From NCBI RefSeq assembly GCF_001645685.2, contig NZ_CP017080.1:3711051-3775050 (forward strand): a DNA stretch of 64,000 nucleotides, in the 5' to 3' direction. Both the position numbers and the translations under genes were made by a program. This DNA is from Peribacillus muralis (lineage in GTDB: Bacteria > Bacillota > Bacilli > Bacillales > DSM-1321). The notes beneath the pieces were generated by a model that was given only the letters and a program-made list of their open reading frames with translations, was not told where the DNA came from and made no database searches. Below, piece by piece: positions 1 through 8,135 of this stretch. Numbering within the stretch: position 1 is the stretch's first letter; each line of letters starts with the position of its first letter.

Positions 1-33
1 AATGGCCAATGCTAAATATGATCGATGGTTCAC
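1..33 (-). CDS. 5' end of a gene cut by the window edge, possible membrane transporter
   Basis: Only the first 11 codons are present, read from a GTG start as V-N-H-R-S-Y-L-A-L-A-I. A GGAGG ribosome binding site (41-45) stands 7 nt before the GTG, so the start is credible. The hydrophobic run after the short polar N-terminus fits the first helix of a transporter. The gene lies just downstream of a metal ABC importer and has its own Zur-like box (66-80). In staphylopine-type loci the metallophore exporter (MFS, CntE) sits next to the importer, so that identity is possible but is inference from context only. Confidence 0.45.
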   Translation of the reverse strand, partial: MNHRSYLALAI

Positions 34-65
34 CTTGCTTCCTCCCTAGATTCAAAAATAAAAAA

Positions 66-80
66 ACGTAACCATTTCGA
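66..80 (-). promoter_or_regulatory. Zur-like operator in front of the edge gene
   Basis: The 15-mer matches the Bacillus Zur consensus TCGTAATNATTACGA at 11 of 14 fixed positions and has A-rich and TTT flanks as in the extended box. It lies 33 nt before the GTG at 33. It resembles three better copies in front of the importer operon at 5.0-5.3 kb, which suggests common zinc control. Confidence 0.4.
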
Positions 81-107
81 TTTATAAACTATATTAGTTT
101 CCTCATA

Positions 108-872
108 TCAATCAAACAGGGAAATCAATTCTTTCGTATATGGATGACGGTCGGCACAAAGAAGCAGCTCCGTCTCGAAGGCATCGACGATTTCCCCTTC
201 TTTCATCACCATGATTCTTTGGCACATCTTTTGTACCGCCGGGAGATCGTGGGAAATGAATAGATAAGACATGCCTAACCTCTCACGCAGCTTCCCTAGC
301 AATGTAAGCAACGACGCCTGTGATAAAACATCCAGGCTTGAAGCAGGTTCATCCAGAATAATCAGGCTCGGTTCAATGCTGATGGCCCGGGCAATGGTCA
401 CACGCTGCTTTTGGCCGCCACTTAACTCGTGCGGATAACGCTCAGCCAAACTTTTTGGAAGCTCCACCATTTCCAGTAGCTGCTCAATGAAATCGCGTTC
501 ACTTTTATACGTCAGATGCTTCATATCGACCTGACTGCCATATTGCTGAAAAGGATCGATTAATGACTCCCTTACCTTTAGTTTCGGATTCAGTGCAGAA
601 GCCGGATTTTGCAAGACGGCCTGCATGTTCCTTCGGTATGGCTTTAAAAGGCGTTCACTTTTTCCAGACAGCTCCCTTCCATTAAATAAGATGCTGCCTT
701 CGTCAATCGGCTCAATCTGCAGGAGGCAGCGGGCAAGCGTGCTCTTTCCGCACCCGCTTTCCCCGATCAAACCTAAGCATTCTTTGCTTTCGATGCTAAA
801 ATTTACATTTTTAAGCACTTCCGCTCCACTATAGTATGTTTTATGGATATTTCGTATGTCTAATAAACTCAT
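108..872 (-). CDS. ABC transporter ATP-binding protein, NikE/CntF/DppF type
   Basis: Second ATPase of a metal or metallophore/peptide importer, acting on the cytoplasmic face of the membrane. The Walker A motif GESGCGKST lies near residue 38, the signature LSGGQKQR near 150 and Walker B LIILDEPASS near 170. The length of 254 residues is normal for NikE/CntF, which lack part of the C-terminal oligopeptide domain. A GAGGGGG site precedes the ATG. The start overlaps the stop of the upstream ATPase by 4 nt (ATGA), so the two are translationally coupled. It is the last gene of the importer operon. Substrate cannot be read from the ATPase; Zur-like boxes upstream of the operon favour zinc or a zinc-metallophore complex. 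Confidence 0.9.
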   Translation of the reverse strand: MSLLDIRNIHKTYYSGAEVLKNVNFSIESKECLGLIGESGCGKSTLARCLLQIEPIDEGSILFNGRELSGKSERLLKPYRRNMQAVLQNPASALNPKLKVRESLIDPFQQYGSQVDMKHLTYKSERDFIEQLLEMVELPKSLAERYPHELSGGQKQRVTIARAISIEPSLIILDEPASSLDVLSQASLLTLLGKLRERLGMSYLFISHDLPAVQKMCQRIMVMKEGEIVDAFETELLLCADRHPYTKELISLFD

Positions 873-1666
873 CCGAATGCCCCCTCATGTTTTAATAAAT
901 CTTTTCTGAGTGAGGGAGATGCTTGAATCAGCCTCCTGGTATAGGGATGCTGAGGATGATTGAGTACGTGGTCTTTATCTCCGCTTTCAATCATCACTCC
1001 GTCTTTCATCACCCCTATGCGGTCCGCGTATTTCTTGACATGACGCAAATCATGGGTGATGAACAGGATTGCGCATCCAGCTTCTGCCTGTAGTCTTGAT
1101 AACAGCTCCAAAATCTTAAAAGATGAGACGCTATCCAGGGCAGTGGTCGGTTCATCCGCTATCAATAAATCAGGTTGAAGCAGCAGTGCAAGTGAAATGG
1201 ATACCCTTTGAAGCTGGCCGCCACTTAATTGAAAAGGATATCTGCTGTAGATATCCTCAGCCAGTCCCACTGATGCGAGCGCGTCGACAGCTTGCCGGCG
1301 TCGTGCCTTTTTGGAAAGGTCCAGATGCGTCCGCTGATATTCTTCGAAATGTTGACCGATCGTAAGGAACGGTGTGAATGAACTTTGGTAATCTTGAAAA
1401 ATATAAGCGAGGCGCTTGCCGCGAAGCTTCCTGATGACTGGTGCACAGAGAGTTAATATATTCTTGTCTTCAAACCATATTTCTCCCTTCGCTTGGAGAT
1501 TGGGTGAAAGCAGCTGTCCAATCGCCATAGCCGTCATGCTTTTGCCGCTGCCGCTTTGACCGACGAGTGCCAGCCACTCTCCTTCACGGACCTCAAATGA
1601 AAGATTTTTTACGATATGATTTTGCTTGCCCATCACATGTAGCTGCCTTACCGATAAAAGACTCAT
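869..1666 (-). CDS. ABC transporter ATP-binding protein, NikD/CntD/DppD type
   Basis: First ATPase of the importer. Walker A GQSGSGKSM lies near residue 37, signature LSGGQLQR near 147 and Walker B LLIADEPTTALD near 167. The C-terminal part carries the HPYTRRLI segment typical of the oligopeptide/nickel ATPase C-terminal domain. It overlaps the upstream permease and the downstream ATPase by 4 nt each, so the five genes form one tightly coupled operon. It powers uptake through the two permeases encoded upstream. Alternative reading as an oligopeptide (Dpp/Opp) ATPase cannot be excluded on sequence alone. Confidence 0.9.
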   Translation of the reverse strand: MSLLSVRQLHVMGKQNHIVKNLSFEVREGEWLALVGQSGSGKSMTAMAIGQLLSPNLQAKGEIWFEDKNILTLCAPVIRKLRGKRLAYIFQDYQSSFTPFLTIGQHFEEYQRTHLDLSKKARRRQAVDALASVGLAEDIYSRYPFQLSGGQLQRVSISLALLLQPDLLIADEPTTALDSVSSFKILELLSRLQAEAGCAILFITHDLRHVKKYADRIGVMKDGVMIESGDKDHVLNHPQHPYTRRLIQASPSLRKDLLKHEGAFG

Positions 1667-2490
1667 GATTCCACCTTCTTATTCACATCGAATGCATCTC
1701 TGAAATAATCGCCGAGTATGTTTGTTAAAAAAACGACACCCATGATGGCGAGCCCTGGATAAATCATCAGGGATTGATTGGTTTGGAAGTATGGGCGGGC
1801 ATCGTTCAGCATGGCCCCCCACTCCGCTGCAGGCGGCTGGGCACCAAGGCCAATATACGACAAGGACGATATGAGCAAAATGATTTTACCTAAATCGAGA
1901 CTGGCAAGGACGAGCACGTTTCCGATGATATGCGGAAAAAGGTGTTTTTTCATGATCCTAAAGGAGCTTAGTCCATTTATTTTGGTCATGGTGACATAAT
2001 CCTTCTGACGTTCGGTGATGACCGTGCTGCGCACTAGCCTGGCATAATTCACCCATTTCACAACAACGATCGCCAACAGCAGATTTTCGATTCCCGGGCC
2101 TAAAAGGCCACTCAGCACGATGGCCACGATCGTATCCGGAAACGCCAGGAACGAATCTGCCACGCGCATGAAGATACGGTCGATCACACCGCCTTTAAAT
2201 CCGGCAATCAACCCGAATGGAACTCCGATGATTACCGCGGCAAATAAAGCTAAAAGACCATAGCCTACCGTGAGCTGGGACCCAAGCAATAGACGCGTCA
2301 ATACATCACGCCCAAGGTGATCCGTGCCCAACGGATGTTTTCCACTTGCCGGCAATAACCTTTCCCCGAGATTGACCAGAGCCGGATCATGTTTCAAAAA
2401 TAGAAAGGCGTAAGCCGCAACGGCTAACCCAAGAGCCAGCACCGTAAAAATGAAAGCCTTTTTCCCGTTTCGTTTAAATCGTTCGTTCAT
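1663..2490 (-). CDS. ABC transporter permease, NikC/CntC/DppC type
   Basis: Second membrane subunit of the importer. After an N-terminal helix there is a soluble loop with the motif HPLGTDHLGRDVLTRLL, typical of DppC/NikC, followed by five more helices and an EAA-like loop that contacts the ATPases. An upstream in-frame ATG exists (2502), but GGAG six bases before the second ATG fits MNERFKRNG better, so I set the start there. It follows nikB-like gene closely and overlaps the downstream ATPase by 4 nt. Partner: the permease at 2493-3446. Confidence 0.88.
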   Translation of the reverse strand: MNERFKRNGKKAFIFTVLALGLAVAAYAFLFLKHDPALVNLGERLLPASGKHPLGTDHLGRDVLTRLLLGSQLTVGYGLLALFAAVIIGVPFGLIAGFKGGVIDRIFMRVADSFLAFPDTIVAIVLSGLLGPGIENLLLAIVVVKWVNYARLVRSTVITERQKDYVTMTKINGLSSFRIMKKHLFPHIIGNVLVLASLDLGKIILLISSLSYIGLGAQPPAAEWGAMLNDARPYFQTNQSLMIYPGLAIMGVVFLTNILGDYFRDAFDVNKKVES

Positions 2491-2492
2491 CA

Positions 2493-3446
2493 CTAACTCC
2501 ATTTCCGCTGATTCCTTTCCTTCAATCTTAGCTCAGGGTTTAAATATCGATACGATACATCAACGGCACTATTGACGATGAAGACAATGATGGCCATGAT
2601 CAAAAGGTACCCCTGGATGACTGGATAATCCCGCGAGCGAATGGAGTCGACCACCATCTTGCCTATGCCTGGATAAGCAAAGATCACTTCGATCACGACT
2701 ACACCGCCGATCAAGCTGCCCAAGCTGACACCGAATACGGTAATGACCGGAGGCAAGCTATAGCGAAATGCATGGGAAAAGAATATCCGCCTTTCCGAAA
2801 TCCCCCTAGAACGTGCGGCCCTGATGAACTCCTGACTAAGCGAATCAATCAAACTCGAGCGCAGCAAGCGGACGTACACACTGGTGATAGCCAGCCCCAA
2901 AGTGACGGACGGCAAAATCAAGGTAGATAATCCGTCCCTCCCCATCGTCGGAAGCGCCCCCAAGCGTACCGCAACCAAATCAATCAAAAGCAGTCCTAGC
3001 CAAAAGCTAGGGATTGCGGCTCCCACTAAAGAAACGGCACGGCTTAGCTGATCGATCAAGCTTCCCCTGTACAACGCAGCAAGAGACCCTAAAGGTAAAG
3101 CTATGACAAGCATGACAAGCAATCCTCCGATCGCCAGTTCCAATGTAGCAGGCAAACTGCTCATGATCATCTTCAACACAGGCTGGTTCGTAAGGTAGGA
3201 GCGACCGAAATCAAATTGAATGAAGTTCAGGAACCACTGCCCATACTGCAAGAGCAGCGGTTCATTGAAGCCCAATTCTTCCCTGAGTCCATTGACCTGT
3301 TCGGTTGTAATCGATACATCATCCACCTGAAGTATCGAGAGGACTGGATCGCCAGGGGCAAGCCGAACAAACAAGAAGGAGATGAATGTGACCACAAGCA
3401 CAAACATCACGACCTCAAACAATCGCCTCAATAAAATGCCGAACAT
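2493..3446 (-). CDS. ABC transporter permease, NikB/CntB/DppB type
   Basis: First membrane subunit, 317 residues, with the N-terminal FGILLRRLFEVV helix and the FVRLAPGDP motif that marks the DppB/NikB family. Six helices are visible. The EAA-type loop runs around SRGISERRIFFSHAFR, about residue 210, where the ATPases dock. The start lies 1 nt after the stop of the binding-protein gene. Together with the next permease it forms the translocation channel. Nothing in the permease fixes the substrate. Confidence 0.9.
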   Translation of the reverse strand: MFGILLRRLFEVVMFVLVVTFISFLFVRLAPGDPVLSILQVDDVSITTEQVNGLREELGFNEPLLLQYGQWFLNFIQFDFGRSYLTNQPVLKMIMSSLPATLELAIGGLLVMLVIALPLGSLAALYRGSLIDQLSRAVSLVGAAIPSFWLGLLLIDLVAVRLGALPTMGRDGLSTLILPSVTLGLAITSVYVRLLRSSLIDSLSQEFIRAARSRGISERRIFFSHAFRYSLPPVITVFGVSLGSLIGGVVVIEVIFAYPGIGKMVVDSIRSRDYPVIQGYLLIMAIIVFIVNSAVDVSYRYLNPELRLKERNQRKWS

Positions 3447-3447
3447 T

Positions 3448-4977
3448 TCACTTCACATCCAGTTCATTCGTCAGCATGTAGTATTCGCTTCTTGAAGTGA
3501 TCCAGTTTTTCACTTTATCGGCGTCATAGGCAACTAGTGTATTCGGATGTAAAATGAATGAATTATAAACCTGCTCATCCACATACAACGCAATATCCTC
3601 GGCTATATCCGAGCGCTTTTCTTGTCCGACCGTCACATTCAGCTCATCGATCATCGCCGTCAAATGATCATCATCCGCTCCACTGAAGTTCAAGGCTCCT
3701 TTTGGATGATACGTTGCATTCAAATAGTATCCGGCATCTCCACGCGGAGCGGTCAAATTACTATAGGTCGTCAAATCCCAATCCCTGTTGGCGGCCATAT
3801 ACTCTTCCGGGATTTCTATTTGCTTGATGTTCACATCTATTCCTAACTGGCCGGCATCCGATTGAAACACTTGAGCGATCAACGGTAAATCGGCACGTGA
3901 ACTGTAAGTGAGGAGAGTAAACGTTAACGGTTTGCCTTCCTTTTGCATCACGTCATTCACTTCCTTATAACCGGCTTGCTCAAGATACCTTCTTGCCGCC
4001 TCCATCCCTTTTTCCTTTTCCGGATAGCTCGGAGCAAACGAGAAGGTCGATGGGAATGGCCCTTTAGCCACCTCCGCATGGCCATGCAAAATCGTTCCCG
4101 CAATCGCTGAACGATCGATCAAAGCATCCATTGCCTTTCGGACGTTGATGTCCTGCAGCTCTTTCTTTTCCAAATTCATCGTCATTTGATGCACACGGAA
4201 GGTAGAGGTCGATTCCACCTTCACGCGATCGATCGCTTCTAAACTTGCTAGACTTTCCACTTCCGGCCGGAAGACGATATCGGCGTCTCCCGATTCAAGG
4301 GCTAGAGATCGGGCATTGGCATCTTCATTAAAGGAAAACCTTGCTTTTGCAAGCTTTGCAGCCCCGCCCCAGTAAGCCTCGTAACGTGTTAACTCAACCG
4401 CCGTGCCCGGAATGAATTTCGAGACCGCAAATGGTCCTGTACCAATCGGCTTGTTAATGAAGTCGGGCTCCGTTACATCGATGATCGATGTATTGGGATG
4501 GACCAATTCAGATGGAAACTCCGGAAAGGGAACCTCCGTCTTGATGGTCAGCGCATTTCCCTTCGCTGTTATCGATTCAATGCGCAAGGCATTCTTGATC
4601 GCCAAGCTATCCTTCATCGCCCTCTCCAACGATGCCTTCACCGCTTGACCGTCCATCGCCTCTCCATTCTGAAACGTCACACCATCCCTCAGCTGGAACT
4701 CCCATAACTGACCATCCTTGCTGCTCCAGCTTTTTGCCAGCCACGGCTCGATAGTCAAATCCTTATCATTGAGATGCACCAATGTCTCCGTAATGCCAGC
4801 ACGCAATGACACATAACTTGTATCCACATTGGGATCGAGTGAGCTCGTCGCAAAATTAAACAGCAAGTTTACCTCCTTCACCTCGTGTTGCTGGCCAGTC
4901 GACTGCGCAGAACAAGCAGCCAAAACAAAAAATGATAGACATAAGATAATGATTGATTGATATTTTCTCGATATCAT
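3448..4977 (-). CDS. Substrate-binding lipoprotein, NikA/CntA-like (SBP_bac_5)
   Basis: Extracellular receptor of the importer, anchored as a lipoprotein. The signal peptide ends in the lipobox LAAC, with the lipidated Cys at about residue 22. The 509-residue length and the motif GTGPFAVSKFIPGT, followed by the YWGGAAK segment, are typical of the peptide/nickel-binding family 5. GGAGGAAATAG before the ATG sets the start. First gene of a five-gene operon. Three Zur-like boxes lie within 310 nt upstream, so zinc limitation is the likely inducing signal. I infer a role in zinc or metallophore-metal uptake (compare CntA with staphylopine), but nickel or peptide transport remains possible. No metallophore synthase genes are seen in the window. 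Confidence 0.85.
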   Translation of the reverse strand: MISRKYQSIIILCLSFFVLAACSAQSTGQQHEVKEVNLLFNFATSSLDPNVDTSYVSLRAGITETLVHLNDKDLTIEPWLAKSWSSKDGQLWEFQLRDGVTFQNGEAMDGQAVKASLERAMKDSLAIKNALRIESITAKGNALTIKTEVPFPEFPSELVHPNTSIIDVTEPDFINKPIGTGPFAVSKFIPGTAVELTRYEAYWGGAAKLAKARFSFNEDANARSLALESGDADIVFRPEVESLASLEAIDRVKVESTSTFRVHQMTMNLEKKELQDINVRKAMDALIDRSAIAGTILHGHAEVAKGPFPSTFSFAPSYPEKEKGMEAARRYLEQAGYKEVNDVMQKEGKPLTFTLLTYSSRADLPLIAQVFQSDAGQLGIDVNIKQIEIPEEYMAANRDWDLTTYSNLTAPRGDAGYYLNATYHPKGALNFSGADDDHLTAMIDELNVTVGQEKRSDIAEDIALYVDEQVYNSFILHPNTLVAYDADKVKNWITSRSEYYMLTNELDVK

Positions 4978-5012
4978 CTATTTCCTCCATAAACTACAAT
5001 TGATTTCACAAA

Positions 5013-5027
5013 TCGAAAACATCACGA
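5013..5027 (-). promoter_or_regulatory. Zur-like operator nearest the importer start
   Basis: Matches TCGTAATNATTACGA at 11 of 14 fixed positions and also has the AAA and TTT flanks of the extended box (17 of 20 in total). It lies 35-50 nt before the ATG of the binding-protein gene, where bound repressor would block transcription or early elongation. Confidence 0.5.
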
Positions 5028-5203
5028 TTTACAAGCTGTTATTATTCGCTACTGCCTTTATGTAAAGAAAAGATATGTTACACTCTTGGCTATGTCTCCG
5101 ATACCGCCCCAAACCCATTCGCGAGTAAATTGTACCATATCCGAACCGGTCTCGAATTACTCCAGCATTTAACTGGACAAAGTCATTCCCTCCTTCACTC
5201 AAA

Positions 5204-5218
5204 TCAAAATAATTACGA
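5204..5218 (-). promoter_or_regulatory. Zur-like operator, middle copy
   Basis: Reads TCAAAATAATTACGA, 12 of 14 fixed positions of the Zur consensus, with full AAA and TTT flanks (18 of 20). One half-site is perfect. Part of a cluster of three boxes. Confidence 0.55.
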
Positions 5219-5267
5219 TTTAACAACGGCAATCGTCGCTTTGCCGACTTGACTGCTTCATTATAAA

Positions 5268-5282
5268 ACGTAATGATTACTA
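5268..5282 (-). promoter_or_regulatory. Zur-like operator, distal copy
   Basis: Reads ACGTAATGATTACTA, 12 of 14 fixed positions of the Zur consensus, with AAA and TTT flanks. Centre-to-centre distance to the middle copy is 64 bp. Confidence 0.55.
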
Positions 5283-5335
5283 TTTACAAGTGTTTTTTTA
5301 AAAATTAACCCTTCTCTTTTTTCTTCAAAAATGGC

Positions 5336-5369
5336 AAAAGCACTGTAGTCGTTTATCTACAGTGCTTTT
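5336..5369 (-). terminator. Rho-independent terminator after osmC
   Basis: A perfect 13-bp stem, AAAAGCACTGTAG paired with CTACAGTGCTTTT, with an 8-nt loop. The A and T tracts make it potentially bidirectional. It ends the minus-strand operon that starts with the TetR gene near 8.75 kb. Confidence 0.85.
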
Positions 5370-5381
5370 GTTCGATTACAA

Positions 5382-5831
5382 TCATTGTTTTGCTTCGTGC
5401 TGTTCCGGAGCGATTTTCGTTTGCTCTTCTCCATTTAAAATCAGTCGGAACGAGATATCGGCTTTGAGGGAATCAGATACTGCACAGTATTTTTCTTTTC
5501 CTAGATTGATTGCCCTCCAGATCCGTTTACTGTCCACTTGTCCATCGATCATGAAGGTCACGACGATGGATGTGAAGCCTTTTGGCAATTCTTCTTTTCT
5601 CGTACCATCTGTTTCAATTTCAAGCCTGTCCACAGATGACAAATAAGGTTTCAGGATCATCGTGACATCTATGCCAATGCATCCAGCTAGGGACGCCAAA
5701 AGCATTTCAGTTGGTGTGCACCCCTTCCCTTCGCCTCCATATGCAGGTGTTGCGTCCATATTGACTTCAAAGCCTGAATCTCCAACTGCTGTGAAAGCAC
5801 GCTGGCCTGTCCATTTTGTTACCACTTTCAT
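5382..5831 (-). CDS. OsmC family protein
   Basis: Small cytoplasmic protein of the OsmC/Ohr superfamily, whose members use a conserved cysteine pair to reduce organic peroxides or related compounds. Two such cysteines are present, in SLAGCIGID near residue 50 and in EKYCAVSDSL near 115. The substrate-side motif CTPTEMLLASLAGC is well conserved. Three ATG codons lie in a row; AGAGG is best placed for the third, giving MKVVTKW. It follows the ABC ATPase by 25 nt and shares its terminator, so it belongs to the amino acid importer operon. That pairing suggests handling of a thiol or sulfur compound brought in by the transporter (inference). Closest to the YhfA-type branch rather than Ohr. Confidence 0.85.
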   Translation of the reverse strand: MKVVTKWTGQRAFTAVGDSGFEVNMDATPAYGGEGKGCTPTEMLLASLAGCIGIDVTMILKPYLSSVDRLEIETDGTRKEELPKGFTSIVVTFMIDGQVDSKRIWRAINLGKEKYCAVSDSLKADISFRLILNGEEQTKIAPEQHEAKQ

Positions 5832-5856
5832 CATCATTCCTCTTCCCTTATATGAC

Positions 5857-6594
5857 CTACATTTTTTTCAAAAATTTCTTGGCTCGATCGGTTTGTGGGC
5901 GTGAAAAGAATTCTTCTGGCGGACTTTCTTCAACGATGGCACCATCGGACATGAAGACGATTCGATCAGCTACTTCCTGAGCAAAGGTCATCTCGTGCGT
6001 AACGATAGCCATGGTCATTCCATCACGCGCAAGTTCTTTAATGACAGCCAGCACTTCATCGACCAACTCTGGATCTAATGCAGAGGTTGGTTCATCGAAC
6101 AATAAGATGTCGGGTTCCATGGCAAGTGCTCTCGCGATCGCAACCCTTTGTTGCTGACCACCGGATAAACGGGAAGGGTACACATCTTTTTTGTCGATCA
6201 GCCCCACTCTTTTCAGCAGTGTTTCCCCTTTTCTCACGGAATCATCTTTCGACCACTTTTTCACGATCAACAGTGCTTCCATCACATTTTCCAGTACCGT
6301 TTTATGCGGGTATAAGTTGAATTGTTGAAAAACCATTCCCGTATGAAGACGTACTTTTTTAATTTGTTTATTGCGCACTTTATGACTGCTCTTCGCATCA
6401 ACGACGATGTTGCTCACTTCGATCGTTCCACTCGTTAATTCTTCCAGTCCATTTATACATCGAAGCAGTGTACTTTTACCCGAACCACTCGGCCCAAGAA
6501 TCACGACGACTTCGCCGCTGTTCACTTGCAAATCAATATCCTTTAACACGTCCAAGGTTGAAAAACTCTTCGATAGGTTGCGGATGTTTATCAT
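5857..6594 (-). CDS. Polar amino acid ABC transporter ATP-binding protein
   Basis: ATPase of a GlnQ/TcyC/ArtM-type importer. Walker [10 protein letters not shown] lies near residue 34, the Q-loop [11 protein letters not shown] near 89, signature LSGGQQQR near 143 and Walker [15 protein letters not shown] near 162. The HxxTVLENV region after the Q-loop is typical of polar amino acid ATPases. GGTGAG precedes the ATG. It follows the permease by 15 nt. With the permease and lipoprotein it forms a complete importer under the TetR regulator at the head of the operon. Confidence 0.92.
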   Translation of the reverse strand: MINIRNLSKSFSTLDVLKDIDLQVNSGEVVVILGPSGSGKSTLLRCINGLEELTSGTIEVSNIVVDAKSSHKVRNKQIKKVRLHTGMVFQQFNLYPHKTVLENVMEALLIVKKWSKDDSVRKGETLLKRVGLIDKKDVYPSRLSGGQQQRVAIARALAMEPDILLFDEPTSALDPELVDEVLAVIKELARDGMTMAIVTHEMTFAQEVADRIVFMSDGAIVEESPPEEFFSRPQTDRAKKFLKKM

Positions 6595-6609
6595 TCTATC
6601 TCACCATAC

Positions 6610-7254
6610 TTAATCATAAATTGATAACCGTTTTTCAATTCTTTCCAATACAAAGGAAAATCCTGTACTCATGATCCAGTACATTAGCGCAATCGCTAAA
6701 TAAAATGGCATGTACACATAGTATTGAGCGATTAATAGTTGGGCAGATCGCAATAATTCGGTGACCGTTATTACGGAAACAAGCGATGTTTCTTTTAACA
6801 TCCCGATGAATGTATTGCCAGCAGGCGGAATGGCTACCCGAATCGCTTGCGGAAAAACGATTCTGCGCATCGTTTGATAAGGGGACATTCCAGATGCATA
6901 TGCCGCTTCATATTGCCCTTTAGGGATAGATTGGATCGCCCCGCGCAATGTTTCGGACAAATAAGCCCCGATGCTGATGCTTAACGCGATATAAGCCGCT
7001 GTCAGCGGTTGAAGATTCAACCCGTAATCAGCCAGTCCATAATAGACGATGATGATTTGGACCAAAGTGGGCGTACCTCTTATGATGGAAACATATGCAC
7101 GAGCGATCCATCTAATGAATTTATTGCCTTTTAATCTTGCTACCGCCACAATCACAGCAATAATCGATCCAAAAAACATGGATATAATGGTGATAAGGAG
7201 CGTATAGTAGGCTCCCTTCAATAAAAATGGCAGGTTCGTCCAAATAACATCCAT
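6610..7254 (-). CDS. Amino acid ABC transporter permease (HisM/TcyB type)
   Basis: Membrane subunit of 214 residues, near the usual length for this family, with about five helices. The EAA loop is clear in YEAAYASGMSPYQTMRRIVFPQA, around residues 127-150. The N-terminal FLLKGAYYTLLIT and the TPTLVQI motif are characteristic of polar amino acid permeases. A single permease implies a homodimer. The gene sits between the binding protein and the ATPase in one operon. Confidence 0.92.
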   Translation of the reverse strand: MDVIWTNLPFLLKGAYYTLLITIISMFFGSIIAVIVAVARLKGNKFIRWIARAYVSIIRGTPTLVQIIIVYYGLADYGLNLQPLTAAYIALSISIGAYLSETLRGAIQSIPKGQYEAAYASGMSPYQTMRRIVFPQAIRVAIPPAGNTFIGMLKETSLVSVITVTELLRSAQLLIAQYYVYMPFYLAIALMYWIMSTGFSFVLERIEKRLSIYD

Positions 7255-7287
7255 AGCTTTGCTTGTATCCTTTCCAAAATCATTGAT

Positions 7288-8118
7288 TTATTCTTGCGGC
7301 TCTTCCCCAAACCATTTCACGAAAATCTCTTTATATGTGCCGTCTTCTTTCATATCAGCCAGATGTTTGTTCAATTCTTTCAGTAAGGATTCATTGCCTT
7401 TACGAATTGCGATTCCTGCTTGATCAGATTTAACCGGCTCACCTACAGCCTTGATCTTAAATCCGTTTTTCTCGACAACCGGTTTCAACGCATACATATT
7501 GTTGATGGTTGCGTCAATTCTTCCAGAGTTCAAATCCTTTAATGATGTGATTACGTCATCATAGGTTTTAATCGTAAAATCGCCTACCTCTGGAAGCAGC
7601 TCTGTACGAAGATAAGTTTCATCATTAGTTCCCAGGCCCACCCCGATGTTCTTGCCTTTGAAATCTTCTACAGACTTAACATTATTATTTTTTTCTTGAA
7701 CAATCACCTTCACATTGTTCGTGATATATGGCTCCGTAAAGTCCATTTGTTTTTTTCGGTCATCAGTAATCGTCATTTGGCTTATCACTGCATCAAACTT
7801 TTTGGTTTGCAATCCTGCCACCATACCTGAAAACTCCTGAGAAACGAACTCCACATCCACGCCAAGCCGTTTCGCCAATTCCTTCGAAATATCCGCATCA
7901 AATCCATCCATTTCTTTTTTATCATTCAAGAAATTGTATGGCTGATATGTACCCATAAGCCCCACTTTAAGAGTCCCGCGATCTTTGATCTGTTGTAATA
8001 AATCTGCACCGCTTTCTTCTTTCTCACTTGCCGTCTCGTCTTTCTGACCACAAGCGGTTAAAATCAAAGTAAATGCTGTTAATAAAATCAATGTAAGGTA
8101 GGAATATTTTTTCTTCAT
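7288..8118 (-). CDS. Amino acid ABC transporter substrate-binding lipoprotein
   Basis: Family 3 solute-binding lipoprotein. The signal peptide ends in LTAC, with the lipid-bearing Cys near residue 24 of the chosen start. The mature part has the hallmark sequence RGTLKVGLMGTYQPYNF and the GFDADISKELAKRLG segment. An upstream ATG (8139) overlaps the TetR stop, but AGGAG ten bases before MKKKYSYLTL decides for the shorter form. Pocket features resemble cystine/polar amino acid receptors. The OsmC gene in the same operon hints at a sulfur-containing ligand, which is inference only. Confidence 0.88.
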   Translation of the reverse strand: MKKKYSYLTLILLTAFTLILTACGQKDETASEKEESGADLLQQIKDRGTLKVGLMGTYQPYNFLNDKKEMDGFDADISKELAKRLGVDVEFVSQEFSGMVAGLQTKKFDAVISQMTITDDRKKQMDFTEPYITNNVKVIVQEKNNNVKSVEDFKGKNIGVGLGTNDETYLRTELLPEVGDFTIKTYDDVITSLKDLNSGRIDATINNMYALKPVVEKNGFKIKAVGEPVKSDQAGIAIRKGNESLLKELNKHLADMKEDGTYKEIFVKWFGEEPQE

Positions 8119-8135
8119 GTCAATCCGTCTCCTTT

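Larger units (their letters stand above)
4978..5335 (-). other. Long leader of the metal importer operon, no convincing gene
   Basis: This stretch holds three Zur-like boxes and no recognisable complete gene. On the minus strand a phase read through two stop codons gives a protein-like piece containing ETGSDMVQFTREWVWGGIGD. A GGAGGGAATG run precedes it, so a decayed small gene between two Zur boxes is conceivable. A 67-codon frame (5029-5232) has no ribosome binding site and no family resemblance. Confidence 0.35.

Noticed and set aside
5115..5131. Single copy resembling an array unit (ATTCGCGAGTAAATT)
   Set aside because: Only one copy, matches the skeleton at 13 of 17 positions, and has the opposite polarity to the arrays. 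Chance is likely.
5029..5232. 67-codon minus-strand frame
   Set aside because: No ribosome binding site, no recognisable family, and it spans the Zur-like boxes.
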